This document shows, piece after piece, positions 39,645 through 51,906 of a DNA stretch of 64,000 nt. The stretch covers positions 92,398-156,397 of the forward strand of contig WNNJ02002391.1 of the NCBI GenBank assembly GCA_012934845.2, given 5' to 3'. The stretch's first letter is position 1, and each line of letters starts with the position of its first letter. The position numbers and the translations under genes were made by a program. The notes beneath the pieces are model-generated. The model did not search any database. It worked only from the letters and a program-made list of their open reading frames with translations, and was not told the DNA's origin. The DNA comes from Pomphorhynchus laevis (Eukaryota > Acanthocephala > Palaeacanthocephala > Echinorhynchida > Pomphorhynchidae).

Positions 39645-39690
39645 TTGTATGTTATTTATTGTATGTTATTTGTTGTAAGTAGTTAATAGG

Positions 39691-40159
39691 GATAAAAAGA
39701 TAGTTTAAACTTGTTAGATTTGTTGTCAAAAATCAGATTGTATTTACTTGAGATCTCAACTTTTTTGTATTCACTTTAGATCTCAACGTTTTTAAAAGTA
39801 GATTTATGTTTCTTAATCCTGCTCCCAAATTTCAAAATAGACGAGCATCGGTTATTTTTAACAGAGGATTGTAAATTTAATGTGTCATACTTTAAATTGT
39901 TTAAAAATGAGAGCAAAAATTAAATACTCAAGAAATCATATTATTTATTATATTATTAACCTAAACTAAAAGGTTTCAGTCTTACAAAATATTTTTCAGA
40001 GATTGAACATATTATTTCTAAAAAATCTAATTGTACGGCTGTATAACAGTCATAATAATCTCTATTCTCATTTTTCAAAAAATATAAAAAAGGAATATTC
40101 TAAAAATATTAAAGTTTACTAAAGTATTTAATATACCTTAATATTTATAACTTTATATT
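39691..40159. other. AT-rich stretch
   Basis: No gene or repeat recognised. Confidence 0.4.
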
Positions 40160-42140
40160 AAAATATTAAGGCCGACCGTTGCCGCGAAGTTCTCTCGACT
40201 TATTGGCGCAGTCGTGGAGCGACCTTCTAACGAGTCGGCATGGTGGAGTCTATTCTGCTTTCCTAAAATTGCCCTTCGCGTGCCTCAGCTAAATCAAAGT
40301 ACCTACTCTTATCCCTCTCTCAATCTGCAAAGATTCGAACTGCTCTCCTGCTACCAATTGCCTTATGAGGGTAGTCTGGAGAAACATCACCGATGCAATA
40401 TCACAAAGAATAAAACTTCCATGGATCAGCAACGCCGAAAGATTTCTGAAAAAAATTAAGCACGGCGACATCTGCTGCGCTGTTCGTACTGAGTGCAGCG
40501 ACTCTGTCATCATACCTTGCGGTGAAAACACAACTACAACTCTACAGCCTAAGCGATCCCGGAGTAGAGTCTTTACCGATTACCCACCTATGCCGCTTTA
40601 CCATCTCGATTGCGGCATTGTTGTTATCGCTGCGTCTTAACTGTGTTTTTTACGGTCTTTCCCGTCCTCGTCTGCGGGTGGCCCTGACTGCTTAAGCCCA
40701 ATGAACCTAAGAGATATCCGATGATTTTCAGCAAGGGCCTCAGCAATCCACTTGGCCACGCCTTTGACAAATCTAATGACAGTTCTTCTGAGCGGAACGC
40801 AACCGGATAACGTTACTAATATTCTATGCGGCGGAAAGTTACTCGCCTTCCTAAGGAAGGATGGGGGTATCTGTCTGATCGCCGTCGGATTTACAATTAG
40901 CCGCATCGCTTCTAGACTGGCATGTCAAATCGCATCCGATCTGCACTTCGATCAATTGCTCTCTATTCAGCTGGCCTTCTGTACTCCGCGCGGAATTGAA
41001 GCGCAATACATGCATCTCTCGTGTTCATGCGTGACATTGCTAGTCACAACCACACTATGGTAAAACTTAACTGCTACAACACCTTCAACTGCTTGAGCAG
41101 AGATGCAATCCTGCATTGCGTCGCTCTCGAAATATCGCATATTTAACCGTTTCTTTGACTTTGTTACGACTACTAGAGCATGCTTCTATTTGGCAAAAAA
41201 ACGTATTCTCTCGACTGAAGGCGTTCACTGAAGACCCATTGGGTCTTCAGTGAATACGAAGAATTCACTGAAGACCCAATGGGTCTTCAGTGAATACGGA
41301 GGAATGTGAGCCAAGCTTTCATGTGCTAGCTAACAGGTACAAGACGATCACACCTGAAGACGCGCAGCTTCTGGGTGCGCCGCTTGGCGGGCAAACAAGC
41401 ATCGACAACGCATTAAGCTGCGCAGTGAACGAGCTTCATAACGCCGGAATCCGGTTGATCGAATTGAGCGCTCACTAAACCTTCGTGATTTTGCGTAGCT
41501 CATTCAGCTTGCCAAAGATTGGCATCCTGCTTCGATGTACCCCATGCTACGGAAATGAAATGCTTTAACTTTTCGATACCGGAGTTCTAAGACTATTAAG
41601 GCAAAATGCGCCACTGCCCAAAGAAGCCTGAGGTAAGCGACCTAACCAATTCTTCTTGGAGGCCTAGATGTTTGCCAGGCATGGAGGTTTTCATTCCTGC
41701 GTTCGGTTCATCCATCTACACACAATGGAACTGAAGAAGATACTGCTACGGAATTGCTCACCGTTAACCCTTCGCCGTTCTGAATCTAAGAAAATACCAC
41801 AAATCAATGGAACGCGGAATATCGGACGACCATTCCATCGGATCAAATATCTCAAAAACGATGGATGGCCGAACACTACGAAGCGTGCCGACGAAGACTT
41901 GCTGACGAAGCACAGACAATTGAATCTCGGCCCGACTCATCGAAGTATAATCAAAGTGGTCAGTGGCGTTCCTTGAAGCTCTGCCGATCACATCCGTCGG
42001 CACACGACCGATCTATTTCTATCGTCGTGACGTTGATGTTCGGTGGTCAGTGTTTTCAACCGCATCAGTGTATTTTGCTGAGTGTCTGAACCGCGGCACA
42101 GTGATCATGCCTTAGACTGCAACAAGATAATTCTCGTCAC
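40160..42140 (+). pseudogene. Cys-cluster RT element, RT-containing middle fragment
   Basis: Frames on the plus strand give ALRVPQ, VVWRNITDAISQRI, then TNILCGGKLLAFLRKDGGIC and LIAVGFTISRIASRLACQ, which matches the GG-L-AL-K-DGG-RPIAVG-RR motif of a widespread but poorly classified invertebrate RT family. The stretch at 41290-41478 has TPEDAQLLGAPLGGQ and LHNAGIRLIEL, as expected after the palm in that family; 41900-42000 has WSVAFLEALPITSVG, like the family's GAWL-ALP-G block. Many breaks. GC content is well above the flanks. It belongs to the same kind of element as 4200-5210 and 7930-8375. Confidence 0.5.
41225..41293. repeat. Twin 29-bp palindromes, 40 bp apart
   Basis: 41225-41253 and 41265-41293 each consist of TCACTGAAGACCCA, one central base (T or A) and its reverse complement TGGGTCTTCAGTGA. 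The two are exact reverse complements of each other. They interrupt the Cys-cluster RT fragment. Confidence 0.85.
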
Positions 42141-43884
42141 CATCGACGTGTTGTGGTCAACGACATTTTGAAAATAACTTTCGCTGTCTCGTGATCTACT
42201 TTGACGATTTCTATATATTATTTATTTTCTATATATTATCTAGCTGTCTAGGCAACTACCTACTTTGACGATTTGTATCTAGTTATTGTGTTTTCTATCA
42301 GATTTATTTAAATAAATATTAATGTATTTTAAATTTAAAAAATATAAAATATATTATATTTTCAAGCATATAAATGTAAAATTCGTGAACGCATTGATCT
42401 TCCTTACAACTTAATGTATTTTTCATAAAATGATATTGACATACATGGAAAAATTCAGAGATTTGATTTTTTTCTTGAAAAATATACAAATTTTTTATTG
42501 AATCTACAAAAATCATCATAATATTCAATAAAAATTTAAATAAAATTCAGTACAAATGTAGTTTGAAAAGAATTATGTTCTCGTTTAATAAACGAGGAAT
42601 GGAACGTGATCGCAATAATGATTTAGAAGCATATTGTATAAACGTGTACTTCCTTTGATCGAACAACAATCGAGTCCAGCAATTTAGCGACACCAAAAAA
42701 AGCTGTTTATAAAATCAAATGTTCCTAAATTAAATGCAATTTAAGATAATATCAATATAAAATTGATATTGTCCTATAGAATATAGGATATTCGTTTGTT
42801 CTAATCAATTAATTTTAGCTAACTTTTATTTTTGCACACAATTTCAAATATTTACATAATTTGTTATAGTATCTTTCTGACTAAGAAACAAAGGATTAAA
42901 CAATTATACCATTAAATAATAGTGATTGATGAACATAATTTTTTAATATTTGATTATTCTGTCATCATTTTATGCTAGACTTATTATCGACATTATAAAG
43001 GTGATTCAAAATATCATTACTGTCAAACAAAAAGATTTTTGAAATTCAATCTTAAACCAGCAAATAATTACGATAACATAAATCTATAGAAATGCATTTT
43101 TTACAACATTCCATTCTGCGAAAGATAATCGCATATAAATGCTACATTAGTCGTGTTTGACTTTTGTGATGTTCTCACAAAGCATTCAACGTATTTGTCA
43201 ATCTTGATATTTGTAATGACTTTCCTGTTTTGATTGTGGTGCTTATATTGGTGACATTTACTTAAATGATTTTCTCTATTTTGATATTATACTTTATTTT
43301 GATATTAAACATTTAAATCATTTTAAATGCATTAATTTTAAAATTAGACTAGTTGGATATTTAGGTTAATTTTATTAAATAATTAAAGACGGGATTCTAA
43401 ACAAAGAAATTATAAATCTTTACAATATTTCAACAACTATCTGATACCATCTTCAAGATTATTGTAGTTTTTTAAACATTATCAGAACTTTAATTCTGAT
43501 AAAATTTGAAAATAAAAAATATAAAGTAAAATAAAATAATCCTGAAGGTGGCAACGAATAGTTGCCGAAATATTAAAAAGAATTTTATTTTTTTATGCTG
43601 AACATTATCCTTAATTATCAAATAAACAAGTATTCCAGCCGGACTTTTAGTTTTGTAAATTATACTTAAAATTCGTGAGATTCGTTTATTTTGTATTGCA
43701 CTAAAAAAACTTAAAATTATTATCAACAATTTGTCTTAAAATTTATTTTATTTTCATGTTTTGTGTTACGGGAATTTATTTTTATCATGAATGGAAATTT
43801 CTTAATGTGTTGTCAAAACTACTTTGTGCTTGCCACACTACCGACCCTTTATTGAAATATTAAGGCGCCTAAACCTTGCTCCAA
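42141..43884. other. AT-rich non-coding stretch
   Basis: Open frames here are A/T-biased chance reads. No repeat or gene recognised over about 1.7 kb. Confidence 0.4.
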
Positions 43885-44415
43885 TATGCTGCAATGTTTC
43901 AAGACTGACTTTGAATTAGTCCGTCGATCTATGTTCAGTATATGTTGGCTTGATCTCTTAACTGTTGAAGTTGAGATATCATGGCATCAGTTTGAATTAG
44001 TTCTGCATAGATTGCTTCTACGATTTTCTTCTAGTAAGATAGCCAGGATACGTACACATCACAGTTCTTGGTTTGATAGAGGCTAAAAGACGCTCTCAAA
44101 TTAAAAAAAGTTGGCATTCGTTGGGTTTTCTAAACTAAAAGACTATAATTCATTTGAAAAAATTAAAAATGGCTTCACATATCTAACGCGTCTGAAAAAT
44201 GTTAATTTGAAGAAAGATTAGCAAAACTGTCTGTACGCGATTCTAGATCATTGTTCAACTATGCTAACTTTAAGAGTGACGTTAGTAGTATTAGTTTTAT
44301 CGTTGATAACAATGGATACAATCTTGTTCACGACATTGATATAGTCACTGTTTTTGGTTGTACATTTCTGGCACCGGTTTCTAACACTAATCTTGAAATG
44401 AGTTTTTCATATATA
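43885..44415 (+). mobile_element. CR1-like LINE, internal ORF2 fragment
   Basis: FKTDFELVRRSMFS, LDLLTVEVEISWHQFELVLH and RLLLRFSS align with residues of about 295-345 of the open ORF2 at 22311-25274 (FRTDFALVNKYLVG, DVGVEYSWQFFRDTLYHLLN), the segment between endonuclease and RT. The match continues, broken, to about 44415. No ends seen. Confidence 0.55.
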
Positions 44416-44508
44416 TAATATAATAATTTACTTAACGTGGCAAATGCGTGCAAACTGCACGCTTACATGACCACTAACAAAAAAGAGAACAGTAAAAGTC
44501 ACAGCTAC

Positions 44509-47500
44509 TTAGTTAATAGTTGAAATTGAATTGGATTTGGCGTTTGAAGCTCGGCATTGATGTTGATTGGCGGATATGAATGGGGATATTATTCCACGAG
44601 AAAGGAGCAGCCACAACGAAGTAGCAGAAGTCAAAAGGGGTAGAGTAGTTTGATACATGTAAAAGAAGGGAATTACGGGAACGCAGAGTAATGCTGAAAT
44701 GGAATTGGATTTGGAATAGTATTGTTGAAATGGAATTGAATTTGGCGTTTGAAGCACGGCATTGATGTTGATTGACGGATATGAATGGGGCGATTATTCC
44801 TCAAGAGAGGAGTAGCCACAACGAAGTAGCGGAAGCCAAAAGGGGTAGAGTAGTTTGGGACAAGTAAAATAAAGGAATTACGGGAACGTTCAAATTCTCG
44901 TACACAGGACGAGAATTGTCGAGAAAAGGAAGGCTGAGAAATTAAGAGGTATGAGAAGTTATAAGGGAAAAGAAATTATAAGAAGACGAATTTGAACAAG
45001 ATAATAAATGATATGCCAATCGATAGAAACAAGATGGTGGGATGTATGATCAAAACGACGAAGACGGAGGAGAACTCGGACAGCCGCGTTGATGATGCGT
45101 TGTAAAAGAAGAGTGGATTCAGGTGAGTTGGAAAATATACAAAGACTAATCAAGTCTTGAGAACATGAGAGAAGGTATGAGAGTCATACATGAAGAGAAA
45201 TCGATCAATTTACGAATTTGACGGACGTTGCGGAGAATCACGGTAGACCAGCGTACTTTACCTCTAACGAAAAATTTAAGTGAAAGTCGGTTGTCGAAAT
45301 GGAAGCATAAGAAAACGATTGCCAACGATAGGAAGAATTGTAGAATTTAATGATACGGAGGGAGGTTATACGCCGAAGCGCCGCGGAAGGATCCACTTTA
45401 TTTTTGATTTATTAGGATTTAGAGAAAGACGAAGAGAATAAATATGATTAGAAATTGAGGCAAGCCAGTTGGAAGCAGAAACACTAATATCATGAATACG
45501 ATAAGCAGGTGCGTGAGCATAGATGAGAATGTTATCAGCCACACGACAAATCACCGGGAAGAAGGGAGTAAAGAAAATGGCCTAATACAGAGCCTTGTGT
45601 TTAACACCGGACGGAATAGAAGTAGGATGCGAGAGAGAAGAGTTATAACGAACGCGAAAAGTACGGTTTGATAGATATGAAGAAAACCAAGCCACAGTGT
45701 GTAAAGAGAAGCCATAATTATGACGAAGACGATGGAGAAGAATTGGATGATCGACAATATCGAAAGCAGATGATAGATCAAGAGAAACTATGACACTACA
45801 TAATTTTTAATCGCGCGAGATGAGTAAGTCGTTATAAACTTTAAGACATGCAATTTTAGTAGAGTGATTAGAGCGAAAGGCAGCTTGGAAGGGAGGAAAT
45901 AAGTTGGAAGAAAAGAGATATGTATTTACTTGCTTGAGAATGAGACGCTCAAGGAGTTTAGAGAGGTTTGGAAGAAGTGAGATAGAACGCTACGAAGATT
46001 GTAGTGAAGGGTCGAGAGAATGCTTTTTGAGGAGATGGCGAACAGTAGCGCATTTTCAGATGGAAGGAAATGTACGGCTGCGGATAGACAAGTTGTACAA
46101 AGTGGTTAGGAAGGGTGATATAGATAAGCATATTTTTTAAGCAAGTGGGTGGGAATTGTGTCAGCAGGAGAGGTTTTATTAGGTAATTACAGAAGAACCG
46201 AAGAAACTTCGTCAGACAAAACGGGAAGGTGGAATAGCTCTGGGAGGGAAGTATTTAAAGAGATGAGATGACACAAGTGGCATATTTGTAGAAAGGAAAT
46301 TAAATTAGATAGTTTAGATTGCAGATAAGAGGAAAATTCATCAGAATTTGTGTGACAAGGGGTAGATGATCGTGAAAGAATTTAGTTTAAGATTTTCTAA
46401 TGAGATTTAGAGTTGGAAGAGGACTCGAGTTGATTCCGCTAATAGAGAGTACGTTTAGTTCGCATAAGAATGAGATAGGAACGGCGGAGAGAAAGATAGG
46501 AAGTACGGAGATTTGGAGAACGTTTAAGAAAGCGATTAAACACACGATAAGAGTGACGGAGTCTACCCTTAGAATGACTACATTCTGAATCGAACCAGTG
46601 AGCATGGCTCGACCGCTGAAAACGTCGTTGTAGAATAGGCATAAGGTTATTAAAGATGATCGTAGTTTCAGAATCAAACAGAATGAAGAGATCATCGGGA
46701 AAGATATAGTTAAGAGGAAGTGAAAAGAGTGAAGAATTGAGTAAGGCAGTGCATAGAATATGGATATCGAGAAGTTTTTAGGGTCGACTTGGTGTGGATA
46801 GTGGTGGAGGCAGAGAAGGAGGATGGGGACGAGTAAGAGTGACAAGGAAATGATCGGACAGACGAGGATCAGTAATTGACAAGGAAGTATAGTCAATGAA
46901 GCAGTTAGGGACAGCAATGATGTCGAAAGCACCGCCGAGAATATGAGTTGGGCTTGTTGAAAGTAATTTATAGTTAAAATCAGAAAAAAGATTAGTTAAA
47001 GTGATAGAGTCAGAGTCAGCCGGGCAATCAAGACGAATGTTAAAGTCACCGAGAACAAAAGAAGGAGTATACGACAATGAACAGTGAGACATAAGATCTG
47101 CAAGGTCGTTAAAGAAGATACGTGAGGGGGAAACTGAACCTAGACGGTATACAATCACAAGTTCCAGAGGGAAAGGAGTTGATAATCTGCATATGAGTAA
47201 TTCGAACGAGGTGTAACGGATGTTAACGTTAATTTTACGTTATGACATTGGGTGACGAGCAATGGCAACAATACCGCCATGGTTAAAAGCAGTAGATGTA
47301 TGAGAAGCAATTGAACGAGCTGATTCAACTAAAGAACAACCAGAGCGACATATACGACGAATAGCAAGATCGTCGGAGTCACAATGCCAGGATTCGGTAA
47401 TGCAGATAATATCGATAGATAATTGATCGAAGATATCAAGGAGCATATCAGCTTTATGAAGAATGGAGCGAGTGTTGAATAGACTAAGACGAAAAGTATG

Positions 47501-47554
47501 CTTAGGAGCGAGATCGACTAGCGAAGAAGACAAGGGGGAGAGATGGAACGCCAT
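44509..47554 (-). pseudogene. L2-like copy B ORF2 (endonuclease-RT), broken
   Basis: Endonuclease motifs LSLFNTRSILHKADM, CITESWHCDSDDLA, VLGDFNIRLDCPAD and RLSDHFLVTL keep the catalytic SDH. The RT is heavily broken: SHAHWFDSECSHSKGRLRHS, the YADD-equivalent RVADNILIYAHAP (Ala-Asp-Asn in place of Ala-Asp-Asp), LRLSLNPNKSKIKWILP, and LLLQRIINAAVRVLLRLRRF. Copy B therefore has a decayed polymerase active site. Confidence 0.65.
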
Positions 47555-48884
47555 CGAATTTTTGGCCTTGTGTGTACAACGTGAAAATTTCCGTTGATTT
47601 GACGTATAGATAAGGATGACTCGCCGTTTGTTTCACGTCGATGTTTCTCAATGCGAGCTAAATTGAGCTGGGCAATATCAAAAGGGGAGCGGTCAGGAAA
47701 GATACGACAAGTAGATGAAGTGGTAAGAAGTTTAAAACGTTGGGATAGTACTGAAGATGCATGTGAACTATGTCGGAAAACGATTTTTAAGAGTGGAGGA
47801 CTGAGATGATTGGATTTAGTGGATTTGTTTAAACGAATAAAGGATACAAGAGCGATATTATTGAAAAGGGATGGATTATCATCAGGAAGAATGATTGAGA
47901 GAATAGACCTGAAAGCGGATACATCATCGAGGCGACATTGAGGAGAAGCAGATTCGGGAAACTTTAAGTTAGGTACGATAATGCGTCGATCGCGCGAAGG
48001 AAAACGATTACGTGGAAGTTGTGGACGGACAGACCTGGTCTGAAGAGCAGATAAACGTGGGAATAACATGGGTGCTAAGTGAAGATTTAAGATAGTTTGG
48101 AGCATGTGTGACAGTAGTGGAGTGTTGAATTGGTTGATCGGAGATGTTACTGGAGATGATTTTGACGGAAGGATGCAAATTATTGAGAGGTGATACGGTT
48201 AAAGCATATGTGACAGGAGTGGATTGTTAAATCGGTTGAAGGGAAATTATACTGGAGATGATTTTGACGGAAGGATGTAAATTATTGAGAAGTGATACGG
48301 TGGAGGTAGAGTAAGGAGTACTTTAAGAGAAGAAAGATGTATGAGATGTATTTAGATGTGGGGATGAATAGGAAAAATGAGTTACGAGATGAAGGCCTTT
48401 ACTGTTTGCATTGTTAGGAAGATGAATATTAAGGGAAGTTTCATCAGTAGTTGGAGGAGGAGTGTGTGTGAGAAGTTTCAAGAACGGGATTCATAGATGG
48501 CAAAGGAGTTTGTAAGCAAACGGATGACGACGATAGCTTGGGAGATATTTTGTCGTTTGTTGATGGTCCATGTATAACAGCGGTCTGAGTCGACTGAGAT
48601 ACATCATCAAGTTTATTTATTGAGCACAACTCTGTTTCGTTAGCCTCCAGAACGTCTCCACCGTTTGAGCTGTCATGCTTCATTAGCTTACCTACGAGGG
48701 CAGCACAACAGAAGCCGCAGAGGAAATTCCATCCTGAAACGTTGTCCTCGTCAGTGAAAGGAATATTAACGTGAGTCCAAACATTGCAGTTCTTGTTGTC
48801 GCATCCAATTTGTTTTTCGATTTAAGTTTTCTTGACGGACTTGAGTTGCTGGTCGACATTTTTAGTTAGCTTTCTCTTTGCCAT
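47518..48884 (-). pseudogene. L2-like copy B ORF1
   Basis: A PHD-like Cys cluster comes near the start, then an acidic Ser-rich linker (48444-48683, LEANETELCSINKLDD), then the RRM-like block RDRRIIVPNLKFPESASP, RLDDVSAFRSILSIILPDD, and RIEKHRRETNGESSLSIRQ with basic end VVHTRPKIRWRS. Stops and frame changes separate the parts. Confidence 0.6.
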
Positions 48885-48989
48885 AATAAGATGTCAATTA
48901 GTTAGTTAAAATCAAGAATGTTTAAACTCATGGGAATGATCTGGAACTGATAAGGAATAATTGTAAGTAGTTAGTAATCAAATAATTTG

Positions 48990-50612
48990 TTAAACTCTTT
49001 GAGTTTCTCTTACTGTCGATCAATTTATGGTATTATTCGCATGTTTTCTGTTCATGATGTTATGAAGGAGCTCAAGAAGCTCAAATCGTTTGATTTTATC
49101 TGTCCTGATCTCCTTCCACCAATAGACTTGAAGAATCTTGCCGACGTTAACGCCGTTCCTTTGCATTGGATCTTTATTGCTTCTATTTATCTTGGTGTAG
49201 TTCCGAATGTGTGAAAATGCTCTATCTTAAGGCCGTTTTACGAAAGAGGTAATCAGTGTTCTGTGGAAAGTTATTGATCGGTGAGTTTGACTTGTGTATC
49301 TTGCCATATATCGGAGAGGATACTGTGTCGGATAATCAGCAACTACCTAGATACAAATAGGTTATTGTGCCATAATCAACATGGCTTTCGGAAAATTCAC
49401 TCTACTGTGACTAATCTTTCGATAGCTCAGTAAAGTTGAGGTTACCTATTAGATGAAGAATTCAATGTCGATGCTGTATTTTGTGATAACTCGAAAGCTT
49501 TTGACTTTGTTAGTCGTGATATATTGATTCTTAAAATGCAGGCATTGAATATTTATCCTATTATTATTCACTGGGTAGGTGATATCATATCACAGCGTTC
49601 GGATTAAGTAATGGTTAATGGTATTTTCTCTGATCGATACCTTGCTCATGCTGGCGTCCCTAAAGGTTCGGTACTATTCTGTATTTATGTGAACGATTTA
49701 CCTGGTATCCTGAGTTCAGATTCACTTTTGTATGCGTATGATCTTAAAATTTGGTTAGCAATTAGGTCGAATTTTGTTATGGATATCATCCAATCATATA
49801 TTGACTGTTTTTAAGTGGGCATGATCCAACGGCTGGTCTATCAATGTATCGAAGTGTGTTTGCATGTGTATACATTCACGTAATGATACTCCAGAGCCAA
49901 CATATTATCTAGGTGGTTAGCTCATCGAAATAGTTTAACAGGTAAAGGATCATTGGTATATGATCGCTAACGATTTGTCTACTCGTCGACACACTGATTA
50001 TTATGTGCCGAAGCTATGTGTATGGCAGGTTTGATTCACCAAAAGTTAGGTTTTCTGAATCCCTGATCATTTAAATCACTTGCAAATGCATTCATTCTCA
50101 GTCATTTACTGTATGCATTCTAATGCTCATATCCTAGAACGGTTGATGAGTCCACTCGACTTGGAAATGTGCTGCGTCGGGTAACAATGTTCGTTCATTT
50201 AGTAAGAGTTCTTCCATATGGGGACAAACTCAGGGCTCTGGATATGCTTTCTGTACGCAATATTCGCGATTGGCGAGATATGTGCCTGACGTGAGAGCTA
50301 TTCCACAAAGAACATCACGTTCTGCATGGACTGTTGAATATTCGATCTACCCGAACTGTGCGAGGTCATTCCCTTTGTCTCAGTCGTCGTCGAATTGTAC
50401 GGGCCAAAACAATTCAATTTGGACAGTATTTTGAATCTATGGAATCGTTTGAGCGAGCAGACTGTTAGCTCAGCTTCACATAAACTATTCAAACAACGAA
50501 TTATTTTGAATTTGGATTGATCTTTCTTCTTTCTTTATTTTTCTTTCATAATGTACGTGTGCAACTTTGAGCCGTACTCGTAATGTTGTCGACAAGATAA
50601 TAATATCGTGGG
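48990..50612 (+). mobile_element. CR1-like LINE, decayed RT copy
   Basis: Blocks: VHDVMKELKKLKSFDFICPD and LLPPIDLKNLADV (compare DDVLQELRKLK and LPPVYLRNIAD in the open copy at 22311-25274), HNQHGFRKIHSTVTNL, NSKAFDFVSRDIL, GVPKGSVLFCIYVNDLPG, LLYAYDLKIW. The 3' UTR ends caactttgagccgtactcgt and gataataatat, matching the tail of that copy. Several stops; the catalytic YADD is YAYD. Confidence 0.7.
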
Positions 50613-50623
50613 CTCATCAAATC

Positions 50624-51035
50624 ATTTCGTGGTCATGTAAGTGTGCGCCAGCACGCATTTGCCAGTTAAAAATAAATCTTTTTCAAATCAAACTTTAATT
50701 TAACTTATCATACCCCTTCATTTCTCAACCTTCCTTTTCTCGACAATTCTCGTACTGTGTATTGTGCTCTGCGTTCCCGTAATTCCCTTCTTTTAAATAT
50801 CCCAATCTACTCTACCTCTTTTGGCTTCCGCTCCTTCGTTATGGCTGCTCCTCTCTTGTGGAATCAACTGCCTATTCATATCCGCCAATCAACATCTATG
50901 CCGTACTTCAAACGCCAAATCCAATTCTTTTTCAACAATTAACTAATTGCCTGTGACCTTTGATGTCTTTTTTTGTTTGTTAGTGGTCATGTAAGCGTGC
51001 ATTTTGCACGCATTTGCCACGTTAAATAAATTATT
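50624..51035 (+). mobile_element. Two L2-like 3' end fragments in series
   Basis: 50624-50690 is just a 3' end (gtaagtgtgcgccagcacgc, catttgccagttaaaaataaa). 50703-51035 carries the C-terminus (RNSLLLNIPIYSTSFGFRSF, WNQLPIHIRQSTSMPYFKRQ) and its own 3' hairpin (gcgtgcattttgcacgc) with cacgttaaataaatt. Both are 5' truncated and point the same way. Confidence 0.65.
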
Positions 51036-51354
51036 GTATTATTATTAATTATTAAACGCCGAAAATTGTAATTGAGTATTTCATAGAATATAGACCACAC
51101 TTTGCAAGGCTCTCATTCTAAGCAATGATATATCTATTCTTATGATATCTTCATGCATATCTATGAAAATTTCACGCAAATATGTAATTGAATGGAAATG
51201 CAATTATTTTTATTATTAACAATTCAAAAATTTATAAAATAAAATTATTGAAATTAAATTATTAAAATTAAATTATAAAATTAAATTATTTTTATTATTA
51301 ACAATTCAAAAATTTATAAAATTAAATTATTAAATACAAGAACTTCAGTTCTTG
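51036..51354. other. AT-rich spacer
   Basis: Includes a short local duplication (ttatttttattattaacaat and ttcaaaaatttataaaat twice near 51205-51325). No gene. Confidence 0.4.
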
Positions 51355-51906
51355 TATGTCTCTTCTTTCATCGCTTCTTTTCCCTAAAATCGATTACTGC
51401 CTTAGCCTTTTCGCCAATTATCCAAAATCCATCATCCTACCCCTACAACGAATAATCAACACCGCCGTTCGAGTGCTCTTTCGTCTCCGTCGCTTCGACT
51501 ACACATCCACATATTTTGCCCAACTCTCCTAGACCCATCCACATCCGCATCAAACTCCGCCTTCTTCTCGTTACTTTTCGTCTCATCGCTGTCTGCTCCC
51601 TATCATTCATCAACCTTCCTTTCTTAGACGACACTCGCCCCACCTCGCTATCGCTGCGTTCCCGTCATACCCTCTTACTCCACGTTCATAATTACTCCAA
51701 CAACTACGGTCTCCGATCCTTCCTCGTCGCCGCCTCACTCGCATGGAATCAACTCCCTCTCGACGTCCGCCGCGCCCCCTCCTTTATCACATTCAAACAC
51801 CTCCTCCGTTCATACCTTCTCGACACCTGATTTACAGTTTCGTTTTGTTGTAGTCCTGTAAGCGTGCGCCGGCACGCATTTGCCACATTAAAATAAATCT
51901 TTTTTT
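51355..51906 (+). mobile_element. L2-like 3' fragment, copy A/C subfamily
   Basis: The sequence is a close inverted match to 54166-54720 and 35603-36150. It encodes KIDYCLSLF, PRPIHIRIKLRLLLVTFRLI and SYGLRSFLV-type C-terminus (WNQLPLDVRRAPSFITFKHL), and ends with gcgtgcgccggcacgc, catttgccacattaaaataa. Strongly 5' truncated. Confidence 0.75.

Larger units (their letters stand above)
35603..39690 (-). mobile_element. L2-like LINE copy A, nearly full length, decayed
   Basis: Read on the minus strand, a zinc-finger-bearing ORF1 (about 39644-38538) is followed by ORF2: endonuclease pieces (38574-37740), the pre-RT region and RT (37658-36840), a YADD block near 36478-36522 (MQYADDILIYAHAPA), a C-terminal region (36150-35752), and a 3' end with hairpin gcgtgc/gcacgc and ttgccacgttaaaataaatc at 35603-35645. 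The order is complete for a CR1/L2-group LINE. Many frame breaks make it inactive. Confidence 0.8.
44430..48900 (-). mobile_element. L2-like LINE copy B, nearly full length, decayed
   Basis: On the minus strand ORF1 starts at about 48884 (MAKRKLTKNVDQQLK) with a PHD-like cluster (GCDNKNCNVWTHVN, WNFLCGFCCAALVGK) and ends near 47518. ORF2 has endonuclease pieces (47554-46778), RT pieces (46642-45366, with ILIYAHAPAYRIHD near 45510) and a C-terminus with a roughly 209-bp internal tandem duplication at about 44521-44900. The 3' end has the gcgtgc/gcacgc hairpin and cgttaa tail (44432-44467). It belongs to a subfamily different from copies A and C. Confidence 0.78.
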
